The notes under the pieces are model-generated. The model made no database searches, was not told the DNA's origin, and saw only the letters and a program-made list of their open reading frames with translations. The translations under genes were made by a program, and so were the position numbers. From positions 1 through 24,336 of the forward strand of contig JBBTRS010000018.1 in NCBI GenBank assembly GCA_038065115.1: DNA of 24,336 nt. Direction: 5' to 3'. Shown here one piece after another: positions 14,582 to 22,330 of this stretch (position 1 is its first letter; each line of letters opens with the position of its first letter). Source of the DNA: MFKM01 sp038065115. GTDB taxonomy: Bacteria; Patescibacteriota; Minisyncoccia; UBA6257; MFKM01.

Positions 14582-15896
14582 AATTTATCGTAATTTTAAT
14601 TTTTTCAATCCTGCTTGGCGCTTTTCCGATATACTTCGGCCAGAAAGAAAGCTGGGCGTTATCCAAACCGGGTAAGGAAAAAACCAAAGCCTTGATGTCC
14701 GCTCCGTTTTTGCCCAAAACCTGCCGGCGAAGAAGGTCGGCGTCAACTTTTCTTTTAAAAGCTACCCGGCCTTTGGCCGGAAACGACATCTCCCCTTTGT
14801 CAAAATCTAAACGGGGAATTCCATATTCAATGTTAAATTCCGCGGTTTCATAGTCGCCTTCGGGCAATTGAAATAACGCCTTGGCGATTAAGGCGTTGTT
14901 TAAGTCTTTTTCTCGAAAAGCAATCAATTTTGTTTTGGCTTCGGCAAAAATACTGAATTTATTTTCTTTATCTGTTTCTTTGTTTATTTTTTTACTTATG
15001 ATTTCAAACTTTAAAGAACCGTCAACGACTTTAAATTCTTCGGGCAATTGAGAAAGAATGGTTATTTTTAAAACATTTTCCAAGTCCTCTTTGATTTTGA
15101 TTTCGGCGTCTTTAATGTCTTTGTCTGTCGGCACGGCTTTTTCCCCGACAAAACCGTTAGCCATAGACTGTTCCGACTTGGCGTAAAAACCCTCGTATTT
15201 CGGAGAACCTTTAAGCCCGGGAATAGTAAACTTGGCTACCGGGCCGATATTGTATTCAGCTCCGGCTTGACTGGCAACAACGTCAACTTCTATGGAAGAG
15301 GAAATGATTTTGCCCTCAATAATTTTAGCGCCGGGAACAACAATCGCTTTTTTTAAAAGAAAAATTTTGTTATCCGGAGTCGTGAAACGCGTATTGGCCA
15401 CCAAAGTCTGGGGATCAGAACTGTAGCTGTTGTAAACGACTATCTTGCCCGAGGCTTTGTTTTCTATTTTTTCTTTGCCACTGGCCGGAAAACTCAACGA
15501 TAAATTGCGATTTTCAATAAATAATTCCGCCGGTAATTTAATCAAGGTTGAGCTTGAATACTTCTGATTAAGACTAAAATTTTTACTGACTTCAATGGCT
15601 TCGTTAAAAACTGACGGATATTTTTTAAGATAAATTTTAATTTCCGCTCGTGGCAAAACTTTCCAGCCAAAATAGATCAAACCCGCCAAAACAGCAATCA
15701 AAAAAAACGAAACGAACGGCCACTTGGGAACCCCGCCCGCACGAAGACGGCGCTGCTGAACCACGACAATGGTTTCTTGCTGGATTTCTATTTCTTCCTG
15801 CTCTTTCGGCTTCGCTTCTTTTTTTAATCTTTTAGGCGGGAGGATGTCGGAAACCGACTGCGCGTGCTTTTTTGGCTGGAAAAAACTTTTAGGCAT
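14580..15896 (-). CDS. Membrane-anchored baseplate-J-like barrel protein
   Basis: A 438-residue protein with a charged cytoplasmic N-terminus (about 60 residues, proline- and lysine-rich), one membrane helix at about 60-78, and a large extracytoplasmic part. The block GKIVVYNSYSSDPQTLVANTRF, followed by TPDNKIF and VVPGAKI, is characteristic of proteins annotated in CPR genomes as baseplate J-like barrel domain proteins. The rest has beta-rich repeats. The role is unknown; it may be part of a surface structure with the neighbouring S74 protein. A TATAAT hexamer sits exactly 7 bp before the ATG, so the mRNA may be leaderless. Heptamer arrays flank both ends of the gene. Confidence 0.8.
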   Translation of the reverse strand: MPKSFFQPKKHAQSVSDILPPKRLKKEAKPKEQEEIEIQQETIVVVQQRRLRAGGVPKWPFVSFFLIAVLAGLIYFGWKVLPRAEIKIYLKKYPSVFNEAIEVSKNFSLNQKYSSSTLIKLPAELFIENRNLSLSFPASGKEKIENKASGKIVVYNSYSSDPQTLVANTRFTTPDNKIFLLKKAIVVPGAKIIEGKIISSSIEVDVVASQAGAEYNIGPVAKFTIPGLKGSPKYEGFYAKSEQSMANGFVGEKAVPTDKDIKDAEIKIKEDLENVLKITILSQLPEEFKVVDGSLKFEIISKKINKETDKENKFSIFAEAKTKLIAFREKDLNNALIAKALFQLPEGDYETAEFNIEYGIPRLDFDKGEMSFPAKGRVAFKRKVDADLLRRQVLGKNGADIKALVFSLPGLDNAQLSFWPKYIGKAPSRIEKIKITIN

Positions 15897-15903
15897 TTTT
15901 TTA

Positions 15904-15909
15904 ATTATA
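15904..15909 (-). promoter_or_regulatory. Candidate -10 box of the baseplate-J-like gene
   Basis: Perfect TATAAT on the minus strand, 7 bp upstream of the ATG. At the -35 distance only the weak TTTCTA is found, inside the heptamer array. Confidence 0.5.
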
Positions 15910-15911
15910 AA

Positions 15912-15973
15912 ATAGAAAGCGGAAAATAGAAAGCGGAAAAAATGTTTTCATTTTCCTGGATTCTGTTTTCTAG
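15912..15973. repeat. Inverted heptamer arrays (4 + 4 units)
   Basis: The left arm (15912-15939) is ATAGAAA and GCGGAAA, alternating twice. After a 6-nt loop the right arm (15946-15973) has four related 7-mers on the other strand: CTAGAAA, ACAGAAT, CCAGGAA and AATGAAA. The arms are exactly 28 bp each and match at 18 of 28 positions, with additional G-U pairs. The right arm overlaps the stop codon of the membrane protein gene. Confidence 0.75.
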
Positions 15974-16743
15974 ATGCTCCAACGAGAAACGGTAAAAATC
16001 AGCGAAATCAAAACAACAAAAACCACGAAATGGTAAATTAAAAATCGCCGATCAAGACGACCGGAAAAATAAGCTAGGGTAAAATCACGCGTTAAAAAGA
16101 CAAAAAGAGTTTCCAGAACAGCTAAGTTGATAAAACCAATAGGCAAAAGACTGATGGCCCAAAATAATTCCAAGCTCAAAAAAGCGAAAACCAAAGAAAC
16201 AAATCCCGGATTATGGACAATAAATAGCGAATTATGAACAGCTGACCGCAAAAAATCAAAACATTCCTTGAAAAGGAAAAAAACAACCAAGAAAAGCAGA
16301 AAATTAATCGTCAAAAAATATTTTAATTTATCGGCGCCGAAGAAAAGCAAGAAAATTGCCAAAAAAAGGCCGGTATTAAAAAGAAGATAAACAGGCTGGC
16401 GATTTCTGAAAACGAGGGCGGGAAGCCCCAAAAGCAAATAAAACAAATAACTGAAAACCAAGCAACCGAGAAACGCCAAATAAAAACTACTTCCGAAGAA
16501 ACGCAAAGAAAAAACAGCGGCTAAAACTAAAACCAAAAACGAAATTCGGAAATGAAACCTTTCCGGCAATTGAGAAAAATAAAACCAGCCGACTAAAATA
16601 GAAAAAACAAAAATAACGGGAAAAGAAAAATCGAAAAAATAAACCCCGAATAAACCAAGGCCAAAAAATAGAACCTTAAGAAGCAACGACTTCCACGTTT
16701 TGTCGGTTAAAAGAAAGCTTAATTTTTTGACCATTTTTAACAT
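15970..16743 (-). CDS. Polytopic membrane protein, unknown function
   Basis: A 257-residue protein that is almost entirely hydrophobic, with about seven or eight membrane helices and very high Phe and Leu content. No conserved catalytic or transport motif was recognised. Two Met codons are possible, at 16743 and 16734; both lie inside the 3' end of clpB, giving an overlap of 60-68 bp. Such an overlap is plausible in a compact genome and implies coupling to clpB, although a later start after the first 20 residues cannot be excluded. Confidence 0.7.
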   Translation of the reverse strand: MLKMVKKLSFLLTDKTWKSLLLKVLFFGLGLFGVYFFDFSFPVIFVFSILVGWFYFSQLPERFHFRISFLVLVLAAVFSLRFFGSSFYLAFLGCLVFSYLFYLLLGLPALVFRNRQPVYLLFNTGLFLAIFLLFFGADKLKYFLTINFLLFLVVFFLFKECFDFLRSAVHNSLFIVHNPGFVSLVFAFLSLELFWAISLLPIGFINLAVLETLFVFLTRDFTLAYFSGRLDRRFLIYHFVVFVVLISLIFTVSRWSI

Positions 16744-19285
16744 CGCCTTTGATTATTTTATCAGCCAAACTATCCAGAATGATTTTTTGGATCAAGCGCC
16801 TAATCGGCCGGGCGCCGTATTCCGGCTCAAACCCGTTATCAATCAGGTGTTTTTTAAGAGAAGGGTCGATGGTTAATTTGATTTGGCGCTCGGCTAATTT
16901 TTCCTTGACTTGTTCCAACTGGATATCAACGATTCTGGCAATGTCTTTGCTCCGGAGTGAATTAAAAATAACAACCTCGTCAAGCCGATTGAGAAACTCG
17001 GGCTTGAAAGTCTGGCGCAATGATTCCCGGACTTTGTCCCGAAAATTTTCTTCCTGGGATTGTAAATTCTTCTCATCCTCGTTCACGCTGAAACCGAGAT
17101 AAGACATCTGGCGGAAGTATTCGCCGCCCACGTTAGAAGTCAAAATAATAACGCAGTTTTTAAAATTAACGATTTTCCCTTTACCGTCGGTTAAACGTCC
17201 GTTATCCAGAATCTGAAGCAAAATATTGAAGACCTCGGGATTGGCTTTTTCGATTTCGTCAAAAAGAATCAAGCTGTAAGGCCGATGGCGGACGGTTTCA
17301 GTTAATTGCCCGCCTTCTTCGTGGCCGACATAACCCGGCGGCGAACCAATCAGGCGGCTGACCGAATGCCGTTCCATATATTCGGACATATCAATCCGAA
17401 TCATGGCTTTTTCGTCATTGAACATAAACTCGGCCAAGGTTCTGGCGAGTTCGGTTTTTCCGACTCCGGTCGGACCAAGAAACATAAAGGAGCCTAATGG
17501 CTTGTATTCATCGGCTAAGCCGGCGCGAGCCCGGCGCAAAGCCCGGCTAACCGCTTCAATGGCTTCGGTTTGGCCAATCACCCTTTGAGAAAGCACTTCT
17601 TCAATCCTGGAAAGTTTAGCTAATTCTGATTCCAGCATCCGATTAACCGGAATGCCTGTCCAACGCGAGACAACGGCGGCCACATTCTCGGCGTCAACAT
17701 ATTCTTTAATGAATTTTCCTTGGTTTTTTTTGGAAAAGTAGCGTTTTTCAAAAGATTGATATTCTTTTTGGGCCGTCGGCAATTCGCCGTAACGAATCTG
17801 GGCCACTCTTTCCAAATCGCCTTCTCTTTCGGCTAATCCCGCCAAATGTTCCAATTCATCAATCCGGCGCTGAAGATTATGAAAATTTTCCAAATTAATT
17901 TTTTCCGCGTGCCAACGGCCGGAAAGTTCGTCGTTCTCGGTCCGAAGTTTTTTTAATTCTTTGGCGATGATTTCCTGACGAGCTGATTTGGCTGATTTTT
18001 TTTCAATTTCCAAACGGGTAATATCGCGACGCAACCGATCAATTTCAACCGGCAAGCTATCGCTCTCCATGTGGCAAGCCGCCGCCGATTCATCAATCAA
18101 ATCAATGGCTTTATCCGGCAAAAAACGATCGGTGATATACCGAGCCGATAAATTAACGGCCGCGACGATGGCTTCATCGCTAATTTTAATCCCGTGATGA
18201 ATTTCGTATTTCTCTTTGATTCCGCGAAGAATGGCGATACTGTTTTCAAGATTCGGCTCTTCAACCATCACTGGCTGAAAACGTCGTTCCAAAGCGGAAT
18301 CCCGTTCAATATATTTTTGATATTCTTTGATGGTGGTCGCTCCGATAGCGTGAAGTTCGCCCCGAGCCAACGACGGTTTCAAAAGATTGGAAGCGTCCAC
18401 CGCTCCTTCGGCGGCGCCGGCGCCGACAATCATATGTATTTCGTCAATGAAAAGAAGATAGCGGCCCGGGGGGGTTTTTATTTCATGAACAAAAGCCTTG
18501 AGCCGATCTTCAAATTCGCCGCGGAATTTAGTGCCGGCAATCAAAGCCCCTAAATCCAGCATAATGATTTCTTTATTTTTAAGACTTTCGGGGACTTCGC
18601 CTTTGATAATCCTCTGGGCCAGTCCTTCAATCACCGCGGTTTTCCCCACGCCGGGTTCGCCAATGAGCACCGGATTATTCTTTTTACGGCGGGAAAGGAT
18701 TTGAATCAGCCGGCGCAGTTCTTCCTCGCGGCCGATAACGGGGTCTAGTTTCCCTTGACGAGCTTGTTCGGTCAAATTAACGGCGTATTTTTCCAAAACC
18801 TGAAATTTGCTTTCCGGAATTTCATCGGTAATTCTGACTGAACCGCGAAGCTGGTCCAAAACCCTTAAAAGAGTTTCCCGGCGAACGCCAAATTCATTTA
18901 ACAATGATTGAGCGGCTGAAGGAATGTCTAAAATCGCCAAAAGCAAATGCTCGCAGGAAATAAATTCGTCTTTTTGCTGACGGGCAATTTCGTTTGCTCG
19001 GTCCAAAATTCGCATTGATTCCTGGGAGAGATAAAGCTGTCCCACGCTAGAACCGCTAAAAATTTTTGGCAAGCGGGCTAATTTTTCCTCCAAACTTTTT
19101 TCCAAAACCGTTAAATTGACATTAGCCCGAATCAACATCGGCCTCACCAGGCTCTGCTCTTCGTTTATTAAGCTGGCTAAAAGATGGAGCGCTTTAAGTT
19201 CGCCGTGATTATAACGGCTGGCTAAATCTTGGGCATTTTGCAAAGCTTCTTGAGCTTTAATTGTGAAACGATGAAATCCGTTCAT
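16676..19285 (-). CDS. clpB: ClpB-type AAA+ disaggregase
   Basis: A hexameric ATP-driven chaperone that rescues aggregated proteins, usually with DnaK. The 869-residue product is full length. It has an N-terminal Clp repeat domain (1-145), NBD1 with Walker A GEPGVGKT (209-216) and Walker B LLFIDE (277-282), a coiled-coil middle domain (about 410-525), NBD2 with Walker A GPTGVGKT (604-611) and LILFDE, and a C-terminal domain with GARPIRRLIQ. The long middle domain, and the absence of a recognisable ClpP-docking IGF/LGF loop, favour ClpB over ClpA/ClpC. A weak AAGGA lies 5 bp before the ATG. The gene follows htrA by 26 bp, so the two probably form a proteostasis operon. Confidence 0.95.
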   Translation of the reverse strand: MNGFHRFTIKAQEALQNAQDLASRYNHGELKALHLLASLINEEQSLVRPMLIRANVNLTVLEKSLEEKLARLPKIFSGSSVGQLYLSQESMRILDRANEIARQQKDEFISCEHLLLAILDIPSAAQSLLNEFGVRRETLLRVLDQLRGSVRITDEIPESKFQVLEKYAVNLTEQARQGKLDPVIGREEELRRLIQILSRRKKNNPVLIGEPGVGKTAVIEGLAQRIIKGEVPESLKNKEIIMLDLGALIAGTKFRGEFEDRLKAFVHEIKTPPGRYLLFIDEIHMIVGAGAAEGAVDASNLLKPSLARGELHAIGATTIKEYQKYIERDSALERRFQPVMVEEPNLENSIAILRGIKEKYEIHHGIKISDEAIVAAVNLSARYITDRFLPDKAIDLIDESAAACHMESDSLPVEIDRLRRDITRLEIEKKSAKSARQEIIAKELKKLRTENDELSGRWHAEKINLENFHNLQRRIDELEHLAGLAEREGDLERVAQIRYGELPTAQKEYQSFEKRYFSKKNQGKFIKEYVDAENVAAVVSRWTGIPVNRMLESELAKLSRIEEVLSQRVIGQTEAIEAVSRALRRARAGLADEYKPLGSFMFLGPTGVGKTELARTLAEFMFNDEKAMIRIDMSEYMERHSVSRLIGSPPGYVGHEEGGQLTETVRHRPYSLILFDEIEKANPEVFNILLQILDNGRLTDGKGKIVNFKNCVIILTSNVGGEYFRQMSYLGFSVNEDEKNLQSQEENFRDKVRESLRQTFKPEFLNRLDEVVIFNSLRSKDIARIVDIQLEQVKEKLAERQIKLTIDPSLKKHLIDNGFEPEYGARPIRRLIQKIILDSLADKIIKGDVKNGQKIKLSFNRQNVEVVAS

Positions 19286-19290
19286 AATTC

Positions 19291-19311
19291 CTTAATTCTT
19301 AGTTCTTAATT
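19291..19311. repeat. Heptamer array filling the htrA-clpB spacer
   Basis: CTTAATT, CTTAGTT and CTTAATT in strict 7-bp phase. They occupy 21 of the 26 bp between the true htrA stop (19312-19314) and the clpB ATG. Confidence 0.65.
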
Positions 19312-19373
19312 TTATAGTTTTGCCGGTTTTTCTTCAAGCGTCGCTTCTAAAATTATTTCTTGGCCATTTCTTA
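19312..19373 (-). CDS. C-terminal end of htrA, stranded beyond the gap
   Basis: This side of the gap repeats the 55 bp found at 19474-19528 and then continues to a TAA stop. It encodes the final HtrA residues, ending EEKPAKL. It is not a separate gene; it is the end of the HtrA reading frame displaced by the assembly gap. Confidence 0.85.
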
Positions 19374-19473
19374 NNNNNNNNNNNNNNNNNNNNNNNNNNN
19401 NNNNNNNNNNNNNNNNNNNNNNNNNNNNNNNNNNNNNNNNNNNNNNNNNNNNNNNNNNNNNNNNNNNNNNNNN
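19374..19473. other. Assembly gap (100 N) that is probably false
   Basis: Exactly 100 Ns, the conventional size for a gap of unknown length. The 55 bp on the left (19319-19373) equal the 55 bp on the right (19474-19528), so the two contigs overlap. Merging them removes the gap and restores one continuous htrA. Confidence 0.93.
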
Positions 19474-20714
19474 TTTGCCGGTTTTTCTTCAAGCGTCGCT
19501 TCTAAAATTATTTCTTGGCCATTTCTTAAAATTTTTAAAGACACCTTATCGCCGACATTATATTTCTGGATTAAATAAGCCAAAGAATTATCTTGGTCAA
19601 GTTTTTCGCCGTTTAATTCTTTGATAATATCCTCGGCTTGAAGGCCGGCTTTTTTAGCCGGAGAATCGGGAGTTATTGCCGGACCGTCTTGACTGCCCCT
19701 TATCAGCGCGCCGTTTTCAACCGGCAATTTTTCTTTTTTCGCTAAATCCGAAGTAATTCTTAAATAACGAACGCCCAGGTAAGGAACCTTGATTTCCCCC
19801 GTGTTTTTTACCGATTCAATGGCTTTTTTCACTTGGTTGATAGGCAAAGCAAAACCAATATTTTGAGCGCCCGTCACCATAGCGGTATTAATGCCTATAA
19901 CCTCGCCTTTAAGATTTAAAAGAGGCCCTCCAGAATTGCCTTGGTTGATAGCGGCATCGGTCTGAATCACGCCTTCAATAGTTTCCGTCATGCCCTCGCC
20001 CTGGGCAGTCACCGTTCGGGCTAAACCGGAAATCGTGCCCACTGAAACCGTATTTCTAAATTCTCCCAAAGCGTTGCCGATGGCAATGGCGGTTTGGCCC
20101 AATTTGATACTGTCGGAATCGCCTAAAATTAAAACCGACAAATTGTCATCAACAAGCGGTTTGATCTTGAGCACGGCTATATCCAAAAACGGATGGCGAG
20201 CCAAAACCTTGGCGTCGTATTTTTTGCCGTCATTGGCTAAAACCGTGTAAGAGGCGCCAGAATCGGCAACAACATGCTTGTTGGTAACAATCAATCCGTC
20301 TTTGGCGATAACGAATCCGCTGCCACCGCCAACCTCTTGAGACTTAGTCCCTTTTTGGCAAGGCTGGGAAAATTGAAACCGATCGTCAAAAAATTGCTGG
20401 AAATTCGGAGGTAAATCAGAAAAAGGATTATAAGGACAATCTTCAATAACCGGCAAGTCCTTGGAAACAATAACAGAAACAACGGCTGGCGAAGCTTTTT
20501 CAACGGCATTAATGACGGCTTGTTCGTAATCAATAACCGGCTTATACAAAGGGACCGCCGATGTCGAAGAAGCAGAAACGGGGTTTTTGACCGATCCCCG
20601 CAAAGCAAATTGATTCAAATTTAATTTAAACGGCGAAGCGGGAGCAAAAGCCGCGACACCGCCAAGAACAATCACCGCCCCGGCCAGAATTAGAATTAAA
20701 AATTTTTTATTCAT
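19474..20714 (-). CDS. htrA: HtrA/DegP-type trypsin-like serine protease with PDZ domain
   Basis: An envelope protease that degrades misfolded exported proteins. Numbering from the ATG at 20714: a membrane anchor at about 4-24, a protease domain with His147 (TNKHVV), Asp178 (FLDIAVLKI) and Ser261 (GNSGGP), and a C-terminal PDZ domain including AGLQAEDIIKELNG. The catalytic triad is intact. The start at 20714 (MNKKFLIL) is preferred over an upstream ATG at 20732 because a TATAAA hexamer lies 6 bp before it, inside the longer version. The 3' end is cut by the false gap; merged, the protein has about 415 residues ending KPAKL. It is followed by clpB. Confidence 0.94.
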
Positions 20715-20733
20715 AAATATTTTATAAATCAAA

Positions 20734-20801
20734 ATTACCGGTTTACTATTGTAATTCCGCGATCGCGTTTTTACAATAGTAAATTGTTTTTATTCGGTAA
20801 T
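20734..20801. repeat. Two-tier inverted repeat upstream of htrA
   Basis: Inner arms TTTACTATTGTAA (20742-20754) and TTACAATAGTAAA (20771-20783) are a perfect 13 bp. Outer arms ATTACCG (20734-20740) and CGGTAAT (20795-20801) add 7 bp. The loop contains the palindrome CGCGATCGCG (20758-20767). It fills the spacer between the exonuclease stop and the htrA start. There is no U-tract; it could be an operator, a processing hairpin or a small repeat element. Confidence 0.75.
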
Positions 20802-20810
20802 ATCTTTAGA

Positions 20811-21365
20811 TTAAGTCGCTCGATATTCCCATTTTAACATTTTTGCCGAAAATTTTTGAGGAATCCAAAGATAGCCCTGGTTTTTCAACATTTCGTAAAG
20901 TTCTTTGGTTATTTTAACATCGTTAAGACAATAATTTTTTAATTTCTCCATTTCTCCGTTTCGGTAGAAATCAATGGCTTCCAAACTGACGGCGGTCTTG
21001 CCTAATCCCAAATTAGCCATAGCCAAATCGCCAAGACCAACCCGACGGCCAAGCGATTTTTCTATTTCTTCCAAAATATCAAAACAAGGAATGTTGTAAA
21101 AATTAAAATCGCCTTTGGGAAGAAAATATTTTTCCAATACCGGCAAATCAAATCGCTTGATGGCAAAACCAACGAGCAAATTGCTTCGCTGAAAAATCTC
21201 TTTTATTTTTTCAAATTCATTTTCTCCAAAACAATAATAAGCGTCGTCTTTGTAAGAATAAACGCCGACCACGGAAACATCCAATTTTTTAAGGTTTTCC
21301 TCCCCGCCGACATCGGCAAAAGAATTTTTAGTTTCAATGTCAAATACTACCGTGTCATGTGTCAT
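20811..21365 (-). CDS. DEDD-type 3'-5' exonuclease (RNase H-like, YprB-type)
   Basis: A 184-residue RNase H-fold nuclease. It has the DEDD signature: Asp9 and Glu11 in FDIET, Asp73 in GFAIKRFDLPVL, and Asp149 in YCLNDVKIT with Tyr145 in the DEDDy position. The region resembles the YprB ribonuclease-H-like domain (PF13482-type) and lacks polymerase domains. The biological substrate, DNA or RNA, is not shown. The ATG at 21365 lies inside a heptamer array, and a second in-frame option is not evident. It is 3 bp from the four-helix-bundle gene upstream. Confidence 0.85.
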   Translation of the reverse strand: MTHDTVVFDIETKNSFADVGGEENLKKLDVSVVGVYSYKDDAYYCFGENEFEKIKEIFQRSNLLVGFAIKRFDLPVLEKYFLPKGDFNFYNIPCFDILEEIEKSLGRRVGLGDLAMANLGLGKTAVSLEAIDFYRNGEMEKLKNYCLNDVKITKELYEMLKNQGYLWIPQKFSAKMLKWEYRAT

Positions 21366-21378
21366 GCTTCAGGCGTCA
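21351..21378. repeat. Heptamer array spanning the exonuclease start and the four-helix-bundle stop
   Basis: Four 7-mers of the form TGACRCN on the minus strand (TGACGCC, TGAAGCA, TGACACA, TGACACG). The array contains both the TGA stop of one gene and the ATG of the next. It is inverted relative to the array at 21745-21779. Confidence 0.75.
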
Positions 21379-21731
21379 CGTTTTAAGTATTTAATAAATC
21401 CTCCCAACAAAGAACCGACGATTATTCTTTGATTTTCCATTTTCTCATATTGTTCTTTAGTTATATATTTTAAATCTGAAGATAACTCTAAATAATATTC
21501 TAATTCCACTAAAGAACCGTTGGCTATGTATAAAAATTGCCTAAATTCTTTCAAACCCGATCTTGCTTGTCCTTCTAAAATATTGGCTACTATTGAGACA
21601 ACGCACCTTCTCATTTGAGATATTAATCCAAACAACTCAGATTTAGGAAATTTTTCTGTAATTATATATATCTCTTTTACTAATTTGTGGGCTTCTTGGT
21701 AAACCTTTAATCTTTTATAACCCTTTTCCAT
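21369..21731 (-). CDS. Four-helix-bundle protein (S23 / 23S rRNA intervening-sequence family)
   Basis: A 120-residue all-helical protein of the S23/IVP four-helix-bundle family. It shows the family opening YKRLKVYQEAHKLVKEIY, the ELFGLISQMRRCVVSIVANILEG core between helices 1 and 2, and EFRQFLYIANGSLVELEYYLELS. Members form pentamers and include the Avd accessory proteins of diversity-generating retroelements; the role of the stand-alone forms is unknown. No reverse transcriptase or template repeat is present here. The gene is flanked on both sides by inverted arrays of related heptamers, and its stop lies within one, suggesting that it moved in as a cassette. Confidence 0.92.
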   Translation of the reverse strand: MEKGYKRLKVYQEAHKLVKEIYIITEKFPKSELFGLISQMRRCVVSIVANILEGQARSGLKEFRQFLYIANGSLVELEYYLELSSDLKYITKEQYEKMENQRIIVGSLLGGFIKYLKRDA

Positions 21732-21744
21732 AATATTAAAATTT

Positions 21745-21779
21745 TGACGCCTGACGCTTGATGCGTGATGCTTGACGAT
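21745..21779. repeat. Heptamer array between the DUF458 and four-helix-bundle genes
   Basis: Five 7-mers of the form TGAYGCN on the plus strand (TGACGCC, TGACGCT, TGATGCG, TGATGCT, TGACGAT). The array ends at the DUF458 stop codon. Confidence 0.8.
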
Positions 21780-22286
21780 TTAAACATGCCTGTCCGCCAC
21801 ATTGGAAGCGGCGTAACTTTCGGGTTTGGTCCGGGCTTCAAAATTATTGGCCCGAATCATGCCCACCACTTCCTGGAGCATCACCTTGGTCTCGCCTTTT
21901 TCGCCGATATCGGCGTGAATTTCAAAATCCCAGCCTGCGGCTGGTCCGCCTTTGGCGGAAAAATCCGAGGTTTCAAAAGTTTTAAGGGCGGCTAGAATTT
22001 CTTGAGCGGCTTCCAAAGAAATCATCACTTCCTGAATAATCCTGTCCCGAAGGGTATGAAATTTTCCCAGTTCAGTTCGGCGCCAAAAATACCGTCCGCC
22101 ATTGCCTATTCGCTGAACCACTATCGCCGTCACGAAATCAACGGGGAAAGACGAGGGCCCAAATCCCTGGGAATCGGTGCCAATAACCACTTTATAGCGA
22201 TACCGAGATTCGGCTTTCATAAACCGCGCTATTTCCTCGGCTACTTGAGCAATATTGAGTTTTAAACCATACGGAGTGTTAAACAT
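21780..22286 (-). CDS. DUF458 RNase H-like protein (YkuK-like)
   Basis: A 168-residue protein of the DUF458 family, which has a predicted RNase H-like fold. Features are the N-terminal GTDSQG strand, FHTLRDRIIQEVMISLEAA, WDFEIHADIG, and the C-terminal KPESYAASNVADRHV that typically closes this family. No enzymatic activity is established. A tandem pair of palindromes at 21931-21959 adds SAKGGPAAG in frame just before the WDFEIHADIG strand. The promoter upstream (TTGACA, 18 bp, TATAAT) ends 7 bp before the ATG, so the mRNA is predicted to be leaderless. It diverges from the zinc-ribbon gene. Confidence 0.87.
   Translation of the reverse strand: MFNTPYGLKLNIAQVAEEIARFMKAESRYRYKVVIGTDSQGFGPSSFPVDFVTAIVVQRIGNGGRYFWRRTELGKFHTLRDRIIQEVMISLEAAQEILAALKTFETSDFSAKGGPAAGWDFEIHADIGEKGETKVMLQEVVGMIRANNFEARTKPESYAASNVADRHV
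21931..21959. repeat. In-frame double palindrome in the DUF458 gene
   Basis: Two adjacent hairpins, CAGCC/GGCTG (21931-21943) and TCCGCC/GGCGGA (21945-21959). They encode about nine extra residues, SAKGGPAAG, ahead of a conserved strand. The GC content is far above that of the surrounding gene. Confidence 0.75.
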
Positions 22287-22293
22287 TGCTGGT

Positions 22294-22323
22294 ATTATAA
22301 GCGCGAAAAAACAAAAATGTCAA
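22294..22323 (-). promoter_or_regulatory. DUF458 promoter, perfect boxes and leaderless spacing
   Basis: Minus strand TTGACA (22318-22323), an 18-bp spacer, TATAAT (22294-22299). Both boxes are consensus. Only 7 bp separate TATAAT from the ATG. Confidence 0.82.
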
Positions 22324-22330
22324 TAAAAAA

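Noticed and set aside
20758..20767. CGCGATCGCG as a HIP1-type repeat or methylation signal
   Set aside because: HIP1 (GCGATCGC) is abundant only in cyanobacteria; here it occurs once, inside a larger inverted repeat, and the rest of the window is not cyanobacterial.
21369..21731. Diversity-generating retroelement accessory (Avd) role
   Set aside because: No reverse transcriptase, template repeat or variable-repeat gene is present in the window.
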